5,467 nt of DNA from Pirellulaceae bacterium (GTDB lineage: Bacteria > Planctomycetota > Planctomycetia > Pirellulales > Pirellulaceae): assembly GCA_013002105.1 (NCBI GenBank), contig JABDKS010000118.1:1-5467 (forward strand). Direction: 5' to 3'. The notes under the pieces are model-generated. The model was given only the letters and a program-made list of their open reading frames with translations, had not been told where the DNA came from and did not search any database. Made by a program: the position numbers and the translations under genes. The first letter of the stretch is position 1, and the number at the start of each line of letters is the position of its first letter. Positions 1-5,467 of the stretch are shown here, piece by piece.

Positions 1-2372
1 GGCAGCGAATCTTGAGCCGATTGTCGCATTGCGAAACGATCGCGATCAGTGCATCGGTGCAAGCACGTTTGGACGAAACGCAACGCATGGAGTCGACGCT
101 GCGCGCGATTGCTGAGCGAAATGACGATATCGAGTCAGTCGCGATCCGTCGCGCCAACGGGATGCTGATCGCGGAGATCGGTGATCATCGCAGCAATTGG
201 GATAACGCAGTCGCGTTGCGTGGTAGCAACACGTTTGTCGTCGTTCCCGTCACAGCCAGCAACTACGAACCTTGGGGTTCGATCGAAGTTCGGTTTACCG
301 ATCTCTCACGGTCCGGCCTGGCATGGTTGACCGGTCACCCCTGTTTCCGACTGCTCGTCGCGTTTCCTGCCGCAATTTTTCTCTGCACGTATCTGTATTT
401 GCGAAAAATGTTGCGGCACATGGATCCATCCAAGGCGGTCCCCTCGCGCGTCCGATCAGCGCTGGACACCGTCGCTGGTGGACTGTTGGTTCTGGACCCC
501 AAGGGGCAGATCGTCATGGTGAATCGATCCTTCGCGCTTTCAAGCGGATACACACGAGAGGAATTGCAGGGCAAGAAGGTTGCCGATCTGCCATGGACAA
601 ATCCTGATCCCGCGATGAAATCGATCCCGTATGACTGGTTGCAAGCGATTAGCGAGGAAAACCCGCAACCGTCCGTTGCACTATCACTTGGCGAGATTTC
701 TCCGACCACATTTTTGGTCAACTGTGCGCGAATTGACGACGACGAAGGCAAGGTGCGTGGAATTCTGGCCAGCTTCGATGATGTCACGCAACTTAAGAAA
801 AATGAAAAAGAACTCAATCGTATGCTGGATGAGTTGACCAAGTCTCGCGAAGAAATTCGTCGGCACAACGAACAGCTTCACGAACTGGCAATGCAGGATC
901 CGTTGACCGGATGCATGAACCGACGTGCGTTCTTTGAGCGGATGGAGCAGGAGTGGAGTCGTGCGGGACGATACAACCATCCGCTTAGTTTTGTGATTCT
1001 GGATCTGGACCATTTCAAACTGATCAATGACAACCACGGGCACGCAACCGGTGACACGGTTTTGAAAAAGGTGGCCAAGGTCTTGATTGACACAGTTCGA
1101 GACGGTGATTTTGTTTGTCGCTACGGCGGCGAAGAATTCTGCATCGGTCTTCCTCACATTGATGTTGAATCAGCGATGATTGCGGCAGATCGATTCCGCA
1201 ACGAGATTGCCAGGTCCGTTGAGGTCGACGGACGTCCGGTCACCGCCAGTTTGGGCGTTTCCGCGCTCAGCCTCGGCCCCGAACATCCGCAGGCCATGGT
1301 TGATCAAGCCGACAAAGCGTTGTATGTCGCCAAGGGTGCGGGCCGGAATCGGGTTGTGTGTTTTGCAGACGTCCCGGACGATATCGAAGTGGATTCATCG
1401 CGTATCGAGAGCGTGCCAACAACGGCTGCCGACCCGGATGTCGCGATACCATTTCATGCGGTCACCGCACTGACATCGGCACTGGGCTATCGCGATCCAA
1501 TGACAGCCGACCACAGTCGCCGCGTTGCCGATTTGTGCGTGGCCACCGGCAGCCGACTGATGTCCATCAGCGAATGCTACATTTTAGAGATCGCCGCGTT
1601 GCTGCATGACATTGGTAAAATTGGGGTCCCCGATGCCATTTTGCTGAAACCCGGTTCTTTGACCGACAAAGAATGGGAGGTCATGGAAGTACACGATCTG
1701 ATGGGTGTTGAAATCGTCGACTCGGCATTCAATTCTCCTGAGTTAACCGAGATCATTCATACGCACCACGCATTCTTTGGCGGCACGAGCCGGCACGACA
1801 ACCTACCCAAGGGAAAAGATATTCCTCTGGGCGCTAGAATCCTGTCGATTGCTGATACCTACGACGCCATTGTTTCGGATCGGGTTTATCGCAAAGGACG
1901 TACGCCCGAGGAGGCGTTCGCTGAATTGCGGCGTTGCGGAGGAGAACAGTTTGACCCCGAAATCGTCGAACACTTCATCGCCACAACTCAGTCGTTGGGC
2001 AATGCGAGGATTGATGAACACGGCGAAATCAACAAGAAGGTTGCCTTGAGAATCGGTACCCAAATCGAACGGATTGGCAAGGCGATCGATACGAACGACC
2101 GAAACGCCCTGCACGTCCTGCTGGGCCGATTGAAGACAACGGCCCGCGCTGGCGAAGTCCACGAAATCGCGGATGCGGTTGCCGAATTGGAACAGTTGGT
2201 GGGAGACGGTGCCGAGACGTCACAACTGCTGGCCATGACAAATGAATTGCTCAATCTATGCCGTTCGACACAGCGAGTTTTCCTTGACCGGCAGACGGAA
2301 TCGGAGTCGGAGTCGGACTCGGTAGCAGAGTCTGAGTCGGTGTCGGAGTCTGAACCCGCCTCCGAGGTCTAG
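1..2372 (+). CDS. Sensor-PAS-GGDEF-HD-GYP-like cyclic di-GMP signalling protein (5' partial)
   Basis: Likely inner-membrane protein that makes, and perhaps degrades, cyclic di-GMP. The frame is open to the left edge. A TTG at 12 could start it, but no ribosome site precedes it and the protein would begin inside a sensor domain, so the true start is probably upstream. Residues below count from that TTG. Residues 1-105 look like an extracytoplasmic sensor remnant; 112-131 form a membrane helix; 145-260 are PAS; 261-292 are a charged linker; 293-452 are GGDEF, with GGEEF at 372-376 and the inhibitory RxxD site R363-D366, so cyclase activity is expected. Residues 480-660 are HD-GYP-like, with H501, HDIGK 532-536, H561, HH 585-586 and D615, but GYP is missing. 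Residues 675-758 are helical and 763-786 a Ser/Glu tail. Domain calls are confident; phosphodiesterase activity is not. Confidence 0.93.
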   Translation, partial: QRILSRLSHCETIAISASVQARLDETQRMESTLRAIAERNDDIESVAIRRANGMLIAEIGDHRSNWDNAVALRGSNTFVVVPVTASNYEPWGSIEVRFTDLSRSGLAWLTGHPCFRLLVAFPAAIFLCTYLYLRKMLRHMDPSKAVPSRVRSALDTVAGGLLVLDPKGQIVMVNRSFALSSGYTREELQGKKVADLPWTNPDPAMKSIPYDWLQAISEENPQPSVALSLGEISPTTFLVNCARIDDDEGKVRGILASFDDVTQLKKNEKELNRMLDELTKSREEIRRHNEQLHELAMQDPLTGCMNRRAFFERMEQEWSRAGRYNHPLSFVILDLDHFKLINDNHGHATGDTVLKKVAKVLIDTVRDGDFVCRYGGEEFCIGLPHIDVESAMIAADRFRNEIARSVEVDGRPVTASLGVSALSLGPEHPQAMVDQADKALYVAKGAGRNRVVCFADVPDDIEVDSSRIESVPTTAADPDVAIPFHAVTALTSALGYRDPMTADHSRRVADLCVATGSRLMSISECYILEIAALLHDIGKIGVPDAILLKPGSLTDKEWEVMEVHDLMGVEIVDSAFNSPELTEIIHTHHAFFGGTSRHDNLPKGKDIPLGARILSIADTYDAIVSDRVYRKGRTPEEAFAELRRCGGEQFDPEIVEHFIATTQSLGNARIDEHGEINKKVALRIGTQIERIGKAIDTNDRNALHVLLGRLKTTARAGEVHEIADAVAELEQLVGDGAETSQLLAMTNELLNLCRSTQRVFLDRQTESESESDSVAESESVSESEPASEV
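2298..2354 (+). repeat. GAGTCG-type hexanucleotide repeat coding a Ser/Glu tail
   Basis: A degenerate six-base repeat (GAGTCG, with GAGTCT, GACTCG and GTGTCG variants) fills the last codons of the upstream gene. It encodes alternating Glu and Ser from about residue 763 to the stop at 2370-2372. Because the unit is two codons, gain or loss of units would change tail length without shifting the frame. The tail is strongly acidic and probably disordered. Confidence 0.85.
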
Positions 2373-2746
2373 AAACCATTGTTCGTCGCCCAAGGTCGTT
2401 GGGAAACATTCCCATCGACTTAGCGACATTCTGCTGCCCGCATTGCGGCAGTTCGTCCGGTAACTTGTGCTACGGGGTAAGATGGCCCCCACATGGGCCG
2501 GATCGGCGGGGCCTGGCATCGAACTGGCGTGGCTCAGCCCGACATTTTCTGATCATTTGGTGCGGAATGCGTGCGTACACGGGCCGGTTTACGCGTTCTA
2601 TTAACGTGCGGCGAAGGCAATTTGCATTGGATATTGCCCATCGTCGTGCGGGGCTTTGGTAACACACCCAGCATGCAGATTGTTCAACGCAAGGCTGGTT
2701 TTCCATTCATTAGCAAGAACGTGGCGACACGTTTATCGAGCAAACC
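2373..2746. other. Intergenic region without a convincing gene
   Basis: This 374-base stretch separates the cyclic di-GMP gene from the STAS gene. Reading frames on both strands here give Cys-, Trp- and Arg-rich peptides with no recognisable domain and no good ribosome site. Small inverted repeats are present, such as GGCAAT (2616-2621) with ATTGCC (2633-2638), and CTGCC (2434-2438) with GGCAG (2447-2451). A promoter for the STAS gene is expected here, but I could not identify a clear -35/-10 pair. The gap argues against tight co-transcription of the two genes. Confidence 0.6.
2389..2403 (+). terminator. Weak hairpin after the first gene, possible terminator
   Basis: CCCAA (2389-2393) pairs with TTGGG (2399-2403) around a five-base loop, 17 bases after the stop codon. 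A second small stem, GGGAA/TTCCC at 2401-2413, overlaps it. Neither is followed by a run of T, so this is at best a weak 3'-end signal. Confidence 0.2.
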
Positions 2747-3214
2747 ATGAGCGTTGCAATTCCGACCGAAGTATCTCACGCGGACGTTTGTGTGGGAGAA
2801 GTGATCTGGCCAAAATACCCCGAGGCGAACGACAATGCTCGACAGCAGCAAGAATTGATCGGTTTGGTCGACAGCGCTGGATGCGGAGTTATTCTTGATT
2901 GCACGATGGTCGAAATCGGAAACTCCGAGATCATTAACCTGCTGATGCGCGTGCGGAACCATTCCAAAAAATCAAACAAGGAAATCGCGCTGTTCAATGT
3001 GCCCGATTCGCTCGCGGAAACGATTCGGCTTTGTAACCTACGTTCCATTTTGCCAACTGCCAGCGACGCAAGAGCTGCAAAACAGCTAGTGATGTCACAC
3101 GCGCAGGGCAAAACCGGATTTCGGATTTGGGCGGAAATGCATATGGCTTTGGCGAGTATCCTGGCGGTTGGCCTGTCGGCGTTATTGGCCGTCGCCGTCT
3201 ACATGCTGATCTAG
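2747..3214 (+). CDS. STAS-like (anti-sigma factor antagonist type) protein with C-terminal membrane helix
   Basis: Probable 155-residue regulatory protein of the STAS fold, the family of SpoIIAA and RsbV, which bind an anti-sigma kinase when unphosphorylated. Seen directly: a strand ending in LDC (50-52), the loop and helix start GNSEIINLL (58-66), then a basic helix, a strand IALFNV (80-85), and the PDSLAETIRLCNL helix (86-98) typical of the STAS C-terminal half. Residues 133-154 are an uninterrupted hydrophobic segment, so the protein is probably anchored by its tail with the STAS domain in the cytoplasm; soluble RsbV proteins lack this. The Ser expected in the D-S-S-G loop is either S60 or replaced by N59, depending on alignment. 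ATG 2747 is chosen because a stop lies in frame at 2711 with no other start between; no good Shine-Dalgarno is visible. It converges with the PP2C gene, a plausible partner. Confidence 0.8.
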   Translation: MSVAIPTEVSHADVCVGEVIWPKYPEANDNARQQQELIGLVDSAGCGVILDCTMVEIGNSEIINLLMRVRNHSKKSNKEIALFNVPDSLAETIRLCNLRSILPTASDARAAKQLVMSHAQGKTGFRIWAEMHMALASILAVGLSALLAVAVYMLI

Positions 3215-3218
3215 CCGG

Positions 3219-3247
3219 ACAGCGCCACTTTGAAATCCGAACGCTGT
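3219..3247 (+). terminator. Possible terminator of the STAS gene
   Basis: ACAGCG (3219-3224) can pair with CGCTGT (3242-3247), five bases after the stop codon, and TTTT follows at 3249-3252. The loop is long (17 bases) and the stem only six pairs, so the call is tentative. It lies in the 126-base gap between two convergent genes, where termination is needed. No good hairpin with a T run was found for the minus-strand gene in this gap. Confidence 0.3.
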
Positions 3248-3340
3248 GTTTTCCGCTCCGATGGCCTCGCGTGGTGCCATGGTCTACGGACGGTTACTTC
3301 AGTCTCTCACGCTGTAGAAGTCCATTAGCAAACGACATCG

Positions 3341-4588
3341 CTACGCTTCCTTGCTGTTGCCGTCAAACTCCATCGCAAGCAGAGACAGGTCATCGTCAAA
3401 CGCACGATCGCCGCAAAATTCGCGAACGGCGTCCAATACACGATCGACGCTTTCGTCAAGCGACAACGTTCGCACTTGGTCGACGATCTCACGAAGTCGC
3501 ACAACGGTTAATTGCTCGTTGTCCCCATTCTCCGCTTCGACAACTCCATCGGAAAAAAGATAAATCCGGTCGCCGGGGTTCAGGGTTGTTGTCTGTTCTT
3601 GAAAACTATCCGGGGCGACATCGTCGTCTGCCAGCAAGCCAACCGGCACGCCGTCGCACTCTAAGAGCGTCGCTTGCTTGTCGCGAGGCAAGAGGATTTG
3701 GGCCGGATGCCCAGCCAAAGTAAATTCCAAGGCGCCACTGGACACGTCAAGGATCATGTACGCCATCGTGAAGTATTTGCCGTGCTCGTTTTCGTGATCA
3801 AACTGTCGATTCAAACGCCTCGTGACTTCCGCGGGTGACACCACCTCGGTTCGACTGTGTCGAATCAATCCCCCTCGAGTAAAACGTGTGACGACGCTCG
3901 ATTCGTCCTGGGTCACCGACAACGACCTGCCGATCGACGCCGACAGCAGCGCGGCGGGTGTACCGTGCCCACAAACGTCCAGCACATAAAACGCAGTTCG
4001 CGAATCGTCCAAGCGAATCACGCTCAAGAAATCACCGGCCAGTGCGTCGCAAGGCAAATAACGCCAGGCAAACCGACATCCGGGAACTGTCAGATTCGCG
4101 GGCGGTAACTGTGATTGCTGGAACCGCGCAGCACGCTGTAAATCTTCTTTCATCAATCGATGCGCCTCGGCCAGTTGCTCGGTCGTCTGTTTCAGCCGCA
4201 ACTGTGTGTTGACGCGAGCTTGTACCACTTTGAAATCCAGTGGTTTGGTAACGTAGTCATTCGCCCCCAATTCCAATGCCCGGACGATGTCCTCGCTTTC
4301 GTCCTTTGCCGTCGCCATGATGACCGGCAGTTGCATGGCATCCCAACGCTTGCGCAGACTCTCCAGGTACTCGAATCCGTCGACGTCGGGCATCATGATG
4401 TCCAACAGGATCAGATCGAAACTCGCTTCCTGCAACTGTTCATCAGCTGACGCAGCACCATCGGCGCACTCCACCGTAAACCCTTTTCGAATCAGCCGTC
4501 GCGAAAGCAGGTCACGATTGAGCGCTTCATCATCGACAACCAGGATCCGTCCCTTGGAGGTCTCGTTTGCTGGCTTGGCTTGGCTCAC
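3341..4588 (-). CDS. Response regulator fused to PP2C/RsbU-type serine phosphatase
   Basis: Complete 415-residue cytoplasmic protein expected to remove phosphate from a Ser/Thr-phosphorylated partner, typically a STAS protein, under control of a histidine kinase. Residues 12-135 are a receiver domain with acidic D19-D20, phospho-acceptor D63 in LLDIMMPD, T93 and K115, all intact. Residues 135-160 form a linker helix like that joining receiver and phosphatase domains. Residues 165-408 are the PP2C/SpoIIE domain, with metal residues D186 (AGDF), D204 in DVCGHG (204-209), D347 in LFSDGVVEA and D399-D400 in FDDDLSLL; AGHP lies at 292-295. All key residues are present, so it should be active. The start is GTG at 4588: a stop lies in frame at 4619-4621 with no other start between, and a purine-rich ribosome site precedes it. 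The substrate is unknown; the convergent STAS protein is the nearest candidate. No kinase gene is visible. Confidence 0.94.
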   Translation of the reverse strand: MSQAKPANETSKGRILVVDDEALNRDLLSRRLIRKGFTVECADGAASADEQLQEASFDLILLDIMMPDVDGFEYLESLRKRWDAMQLPVIMATAKDESEDIVRALELGANDYVTKPLDFKVVQARVNTQLRLKQTTEQLAEAHRLMKEDLQRAARFQQSQLPPANLTVPGCRFAWRYLPCDALAGDFLSVIRLDDSRTAFYVLDVCGHGTPAALLSASIGRSLSVTQDESSVVTRFTRGGLIRHSRTEVVSPAEVTRRLNRQFDHENEHGKYFTMAYMILDVSSGALEFTLAGHPAQILLPRDKQATLLECDGVPVGLLADDDVAPDSFQEQTTTLNPGDRIYLFSDGVVEAENGDNEQLTVVRLREIVDQVRTLSLDESVDRVLDAVREFCGDRAFDDDLSLLAMEFDGNSKEA

Positions 4589-4595
4589 GCGTCTT

Positions 4596-4604
4596 TCCTC
4601 TTCC
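4596..4604 (-). promoter_or_regulatory. Ribosome binding site for the REC-PP2C gene
   Basis: Read on the minus strand, GGAAGAGGA lies seven bases before the GTG start at 4588. It supports the unusual GTG start and is the clearest Shine-Dalgarno sequence in the window. Confidence 0.7.
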
Positions 4605-4658
4605 GTATTATTGGTTTGTCAAAGTCTAATCGTAAGTTGGGCGGGATAAGAGGTCAGG

Positions 4659-4726
4659 CGTCAAACGTGACGTGAGGATAACGAAACTCGTCACCGGGAT
4701 GTGAACGCAATGAGCCGTGACCGTCA
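4659..4726 (-). promoter_or_regulatory. Cluster of CGTCA/TGACG pentamers upstream of the REC-PP2C gene
   Basis: CGTCA (4659-4663) and TGACG (4668-4672) form an inverted repeat with a four-base spacer about 70 bases upstream of the GTG start. Further CGTCA copies lie at 4689-4693 and 4722-4726. The placement fits an operator or activator site, but the motif is short and no regulator is known for it, so this is speculative. Confidence 0.2.
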
Positions 4727-4778
4727 GTGGCCGGACATCGGCTCGATGCCCCTTACGCTATTGAATCAGAACGCTGAG

Positions 4779-5077
4779 TTTTCGGTGTCCCACTAACCGC
4801 ACGGCGCTAGCCGCGGTTCGTGCCCACGCCAACCGACGCGATCGCCCATCGGCTAGTGACAAGTGGTCCTGAGTTTTCGGTGTCCCGTTAGCCGCACGGC
4901 GATAGCCGCGGTTGCTGCCCACGCCAACCGGGGCTATCGCCCATCGGCTAGTAAAAAGTGGTGCTGTATTTTCGGTGTCCCGTTAGCCGCACGGCGATAG
5001 CCGCGGTTGCTGCCAACGCCAACCGGGGCTATCGCCCATCGGCTAGTGAAAAGTGGCGATGTCGTTTTCGGTGTCCC
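4779..5077. repeat. Three tandem 95-base hairpin repeats plus a fourth partial boundary
   Basis: The boundary TTTTCGGTGTCCC occurs at 4779, 4874, 4969 and 5065, giving periods of 95, 95 and 96 bases. Units two and three are nearly identical, with a handful of differences mostly at the 3' end; unit one is more diverged. Each unit holds a long inverted repeat of 62 bases (4794-4855, 4889-4950, 4984-5045). In units two and three it pairs as TAGCCG/CGGCTA, a 3x3 internal loop, GGCGATAGCC/GGCTATCGCC, one G-G mismatch, then CGGTT/AACCG around a 12-base loop: 21 pairs in all. Unit one keeps about 17 of these. No coding function is apparent. GC-rich intergenic hairpins of this style are, as I recall, common in Rhodopirellula-like genomes. 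Confidence 0.92.
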
Positions 5078-5110
5078 GCTCGAGCATTTCTACTTAATAC
5101 GTGGGATCAA

Positions 5111-5166
5111 TCGTAGGCCAGGACCTGTCCTGGCATAGCTGCGCCAGGACAGGTCCTGGCCTACGA
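5111..5166. repeat. 24-bp perfect inverted repeat with nested palindromic arms
   Basis: Bases 5111-5134 are the exact reverse complement of 5143-5166, with an eight-base loop (5135-5142). Each arm is itself palindromic: GCCAGGAC and GTCCTGGC flank a two-base centre at 5125-5126 on the left and 5151-5152 on the right. The DNA can therefore form one long hairpin or two short ones. No T run follows on either strand, so it is a poor intrinsic terminator. A REP-type mobile palindrome or a protein-binding site is more likely; no transposase is present in the window. Confidence 0.93.
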
Positions 5167-5441
5167 GAAAACTAAAATTGCGCTAGTGGATTGAGTGAGA
5201 TCGTGAAAACGATTTAAACAATAAGCCCTGGACGACATTCGCTACGGGGTGATTTCGAATCGACAAGGCGCACAAGGCTCGATTTGGAACCACGTCTGCA
5301 TGCTGTGGCAACGATCCGCAATGTCTCTCAGCATATACTCAATGCCTATGGCTCCTGCTGCGTGGCGGACAGTCTTGTACGCCTGTTCGGCAAGCGACAC
5401 CACACGCGGCGACTTTCTCTGCTCCCACCTGACTCTGCTCG
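5167..5441. other. Non-coding stretch at the right end
   Basis: No gene is convincing here. A plus-strand frame from 5249 to 5449 and a minus-strand frame from 5403 (GTG) to 5242, 53 codons, are both open but resemble no family I recognise and lack ribosome sites. A small hairpin, ATCGT-GAAA-ACGAT, lies at 5200-5213 with a GNRA-type loop. The region may be the leader of a gene starting near 5442, or decayed sequence. Confidence 0.45.
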
Positions 5442-5467
5442 ATGGATGAAATCACCCAGTCCCTGCT
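5442..5467 (+). CDS. Possible start of a gene cut by the right edge
   Basis: ATG at 5442 opens a frame reading MDEITQSL before the window ends. This resembles the first residues of the planctomycete ECF-like sigma factors, which often begin M-x-[DE]-[VI]-T-x-x-L and continue into the sigma region 2 helices. Only eight residues are visible and no Shine-Dalgarno sequence precedes the ATG, so both the gene and the family are guesses. Sequence to the right would settle it. Confidence 0.25.

Noticed and set aside
335..2254. Several open frames antisense to or shifted within the cyclic di-GMP gene
   Set aside because: They lie inside a gene with clear domain signatures and show Ser/Arg-rich shadow composition.
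2399..2706. Open frames of about 80 codons on both strands in the gap before the STAS gene
   Set aside because: Both are rich in Arg, Cys and Trp, have no domain signature and overlap each other; they look like chance frames in GC-rich DNA.
4571..4585. Three TGGCT pentamers inside the start of the REC-PP2C gene, a possible phase-variation repeat
   Set aside because: Five-base units could shift the frame, but three copies are too few to expect frequent slippage, and the encoded N-terminus (SQAKPAN) is ordinary.
4594..4622. TTGACA on the minus strand at 4622-4617 as a -35 box of the REC-PP2C gene
   Set aside because: A -10 box at normal spacing would overlap the ribosome binding site and leave almost no leader; no matching -10 sequence is present there.
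4779..5077. CRISPR array
   Set aside because: There are only three units, the whole 95-base unit repeats rather than a short repeat with unique spacers, and each unit is an inverted repeat.
5111..5166. Intrinsic terminator
   Set aside because: The stem is very strong but no T run follows on either strand, and no gene ends nearby.
5242..5403. Minus-strand 53-codon open frame starting with GTG at 5403
   Set aside because: It has a fairly protein-like composition (for example AEQAYKTVRHAAG) but no ribosome site, no recognised family and an overlapping open frame on the other strand; not enough support to call a gene.

Overview
The window most resembles a chromosomal segment from a planctomycete of the Rhodopirellula/Pirellulaceae type. 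This is an inference from the membrane-anchored sensor-PAS-GGDEF-HD-GYP architecture, the REC-PP2C and STAS proteins, moderate GC content, weak Shine-Dalgarno use, and intergenic DNA full of GC-rich hairpin repeats. No rRNA, tRNA, CRISPR array or intact insertion sequence was seen.

Layout. (1) Bases 1-2372 (+) carry the 3' part of a large membrane signalling gene with a sensor remnant, one membrane helix, a PAS domain, an apparently active GGDEF domain with an I-site, an HD-GYP-like domain whose GYP signature is lost, a helical domain and a Ser/Glu tail. (2) Bases 2373-2746 are a 374-base gap without a convincing gene. (3) Bases 2747-3214 (+) encode a small STAS-like protein ending in a membrane helix. 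(4) Bases 3215-3340 separate this gene from a convergent neighbour. (5) Bases 3341-4588 (-) encode a complete response regulator fused to a PP2C/RsbU-type serine phosphatase. (6) Bases 4589-5467 are essentially non-coding. They hold the upstream region of the phosphatase gene, three tandem 95-base hairpin repeats plus a fourth partial boundary, a 24-bp perfect nested palindrome, and about 270 bases with no convincing gene. A new gene may begin at 5442 and run off the right edge.

Functional picture. All three supported genes are regulatory. The first would make, and possibly degrade, cyclic di-GMP. The other two are the phosphatase and STAS halves of an RsbU/RsbV-like partner-switching module, in which a phosphorylation-controlled PP2C protein dephosphorylates a STAS protein. 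No anti-sigma kinase (RsbW type) lies in the window, so pairing the two is an inference from adjacency and family knowledge. The strongest unexplained structures are the repeat array and the nested palindrome between 4779 and 5166.
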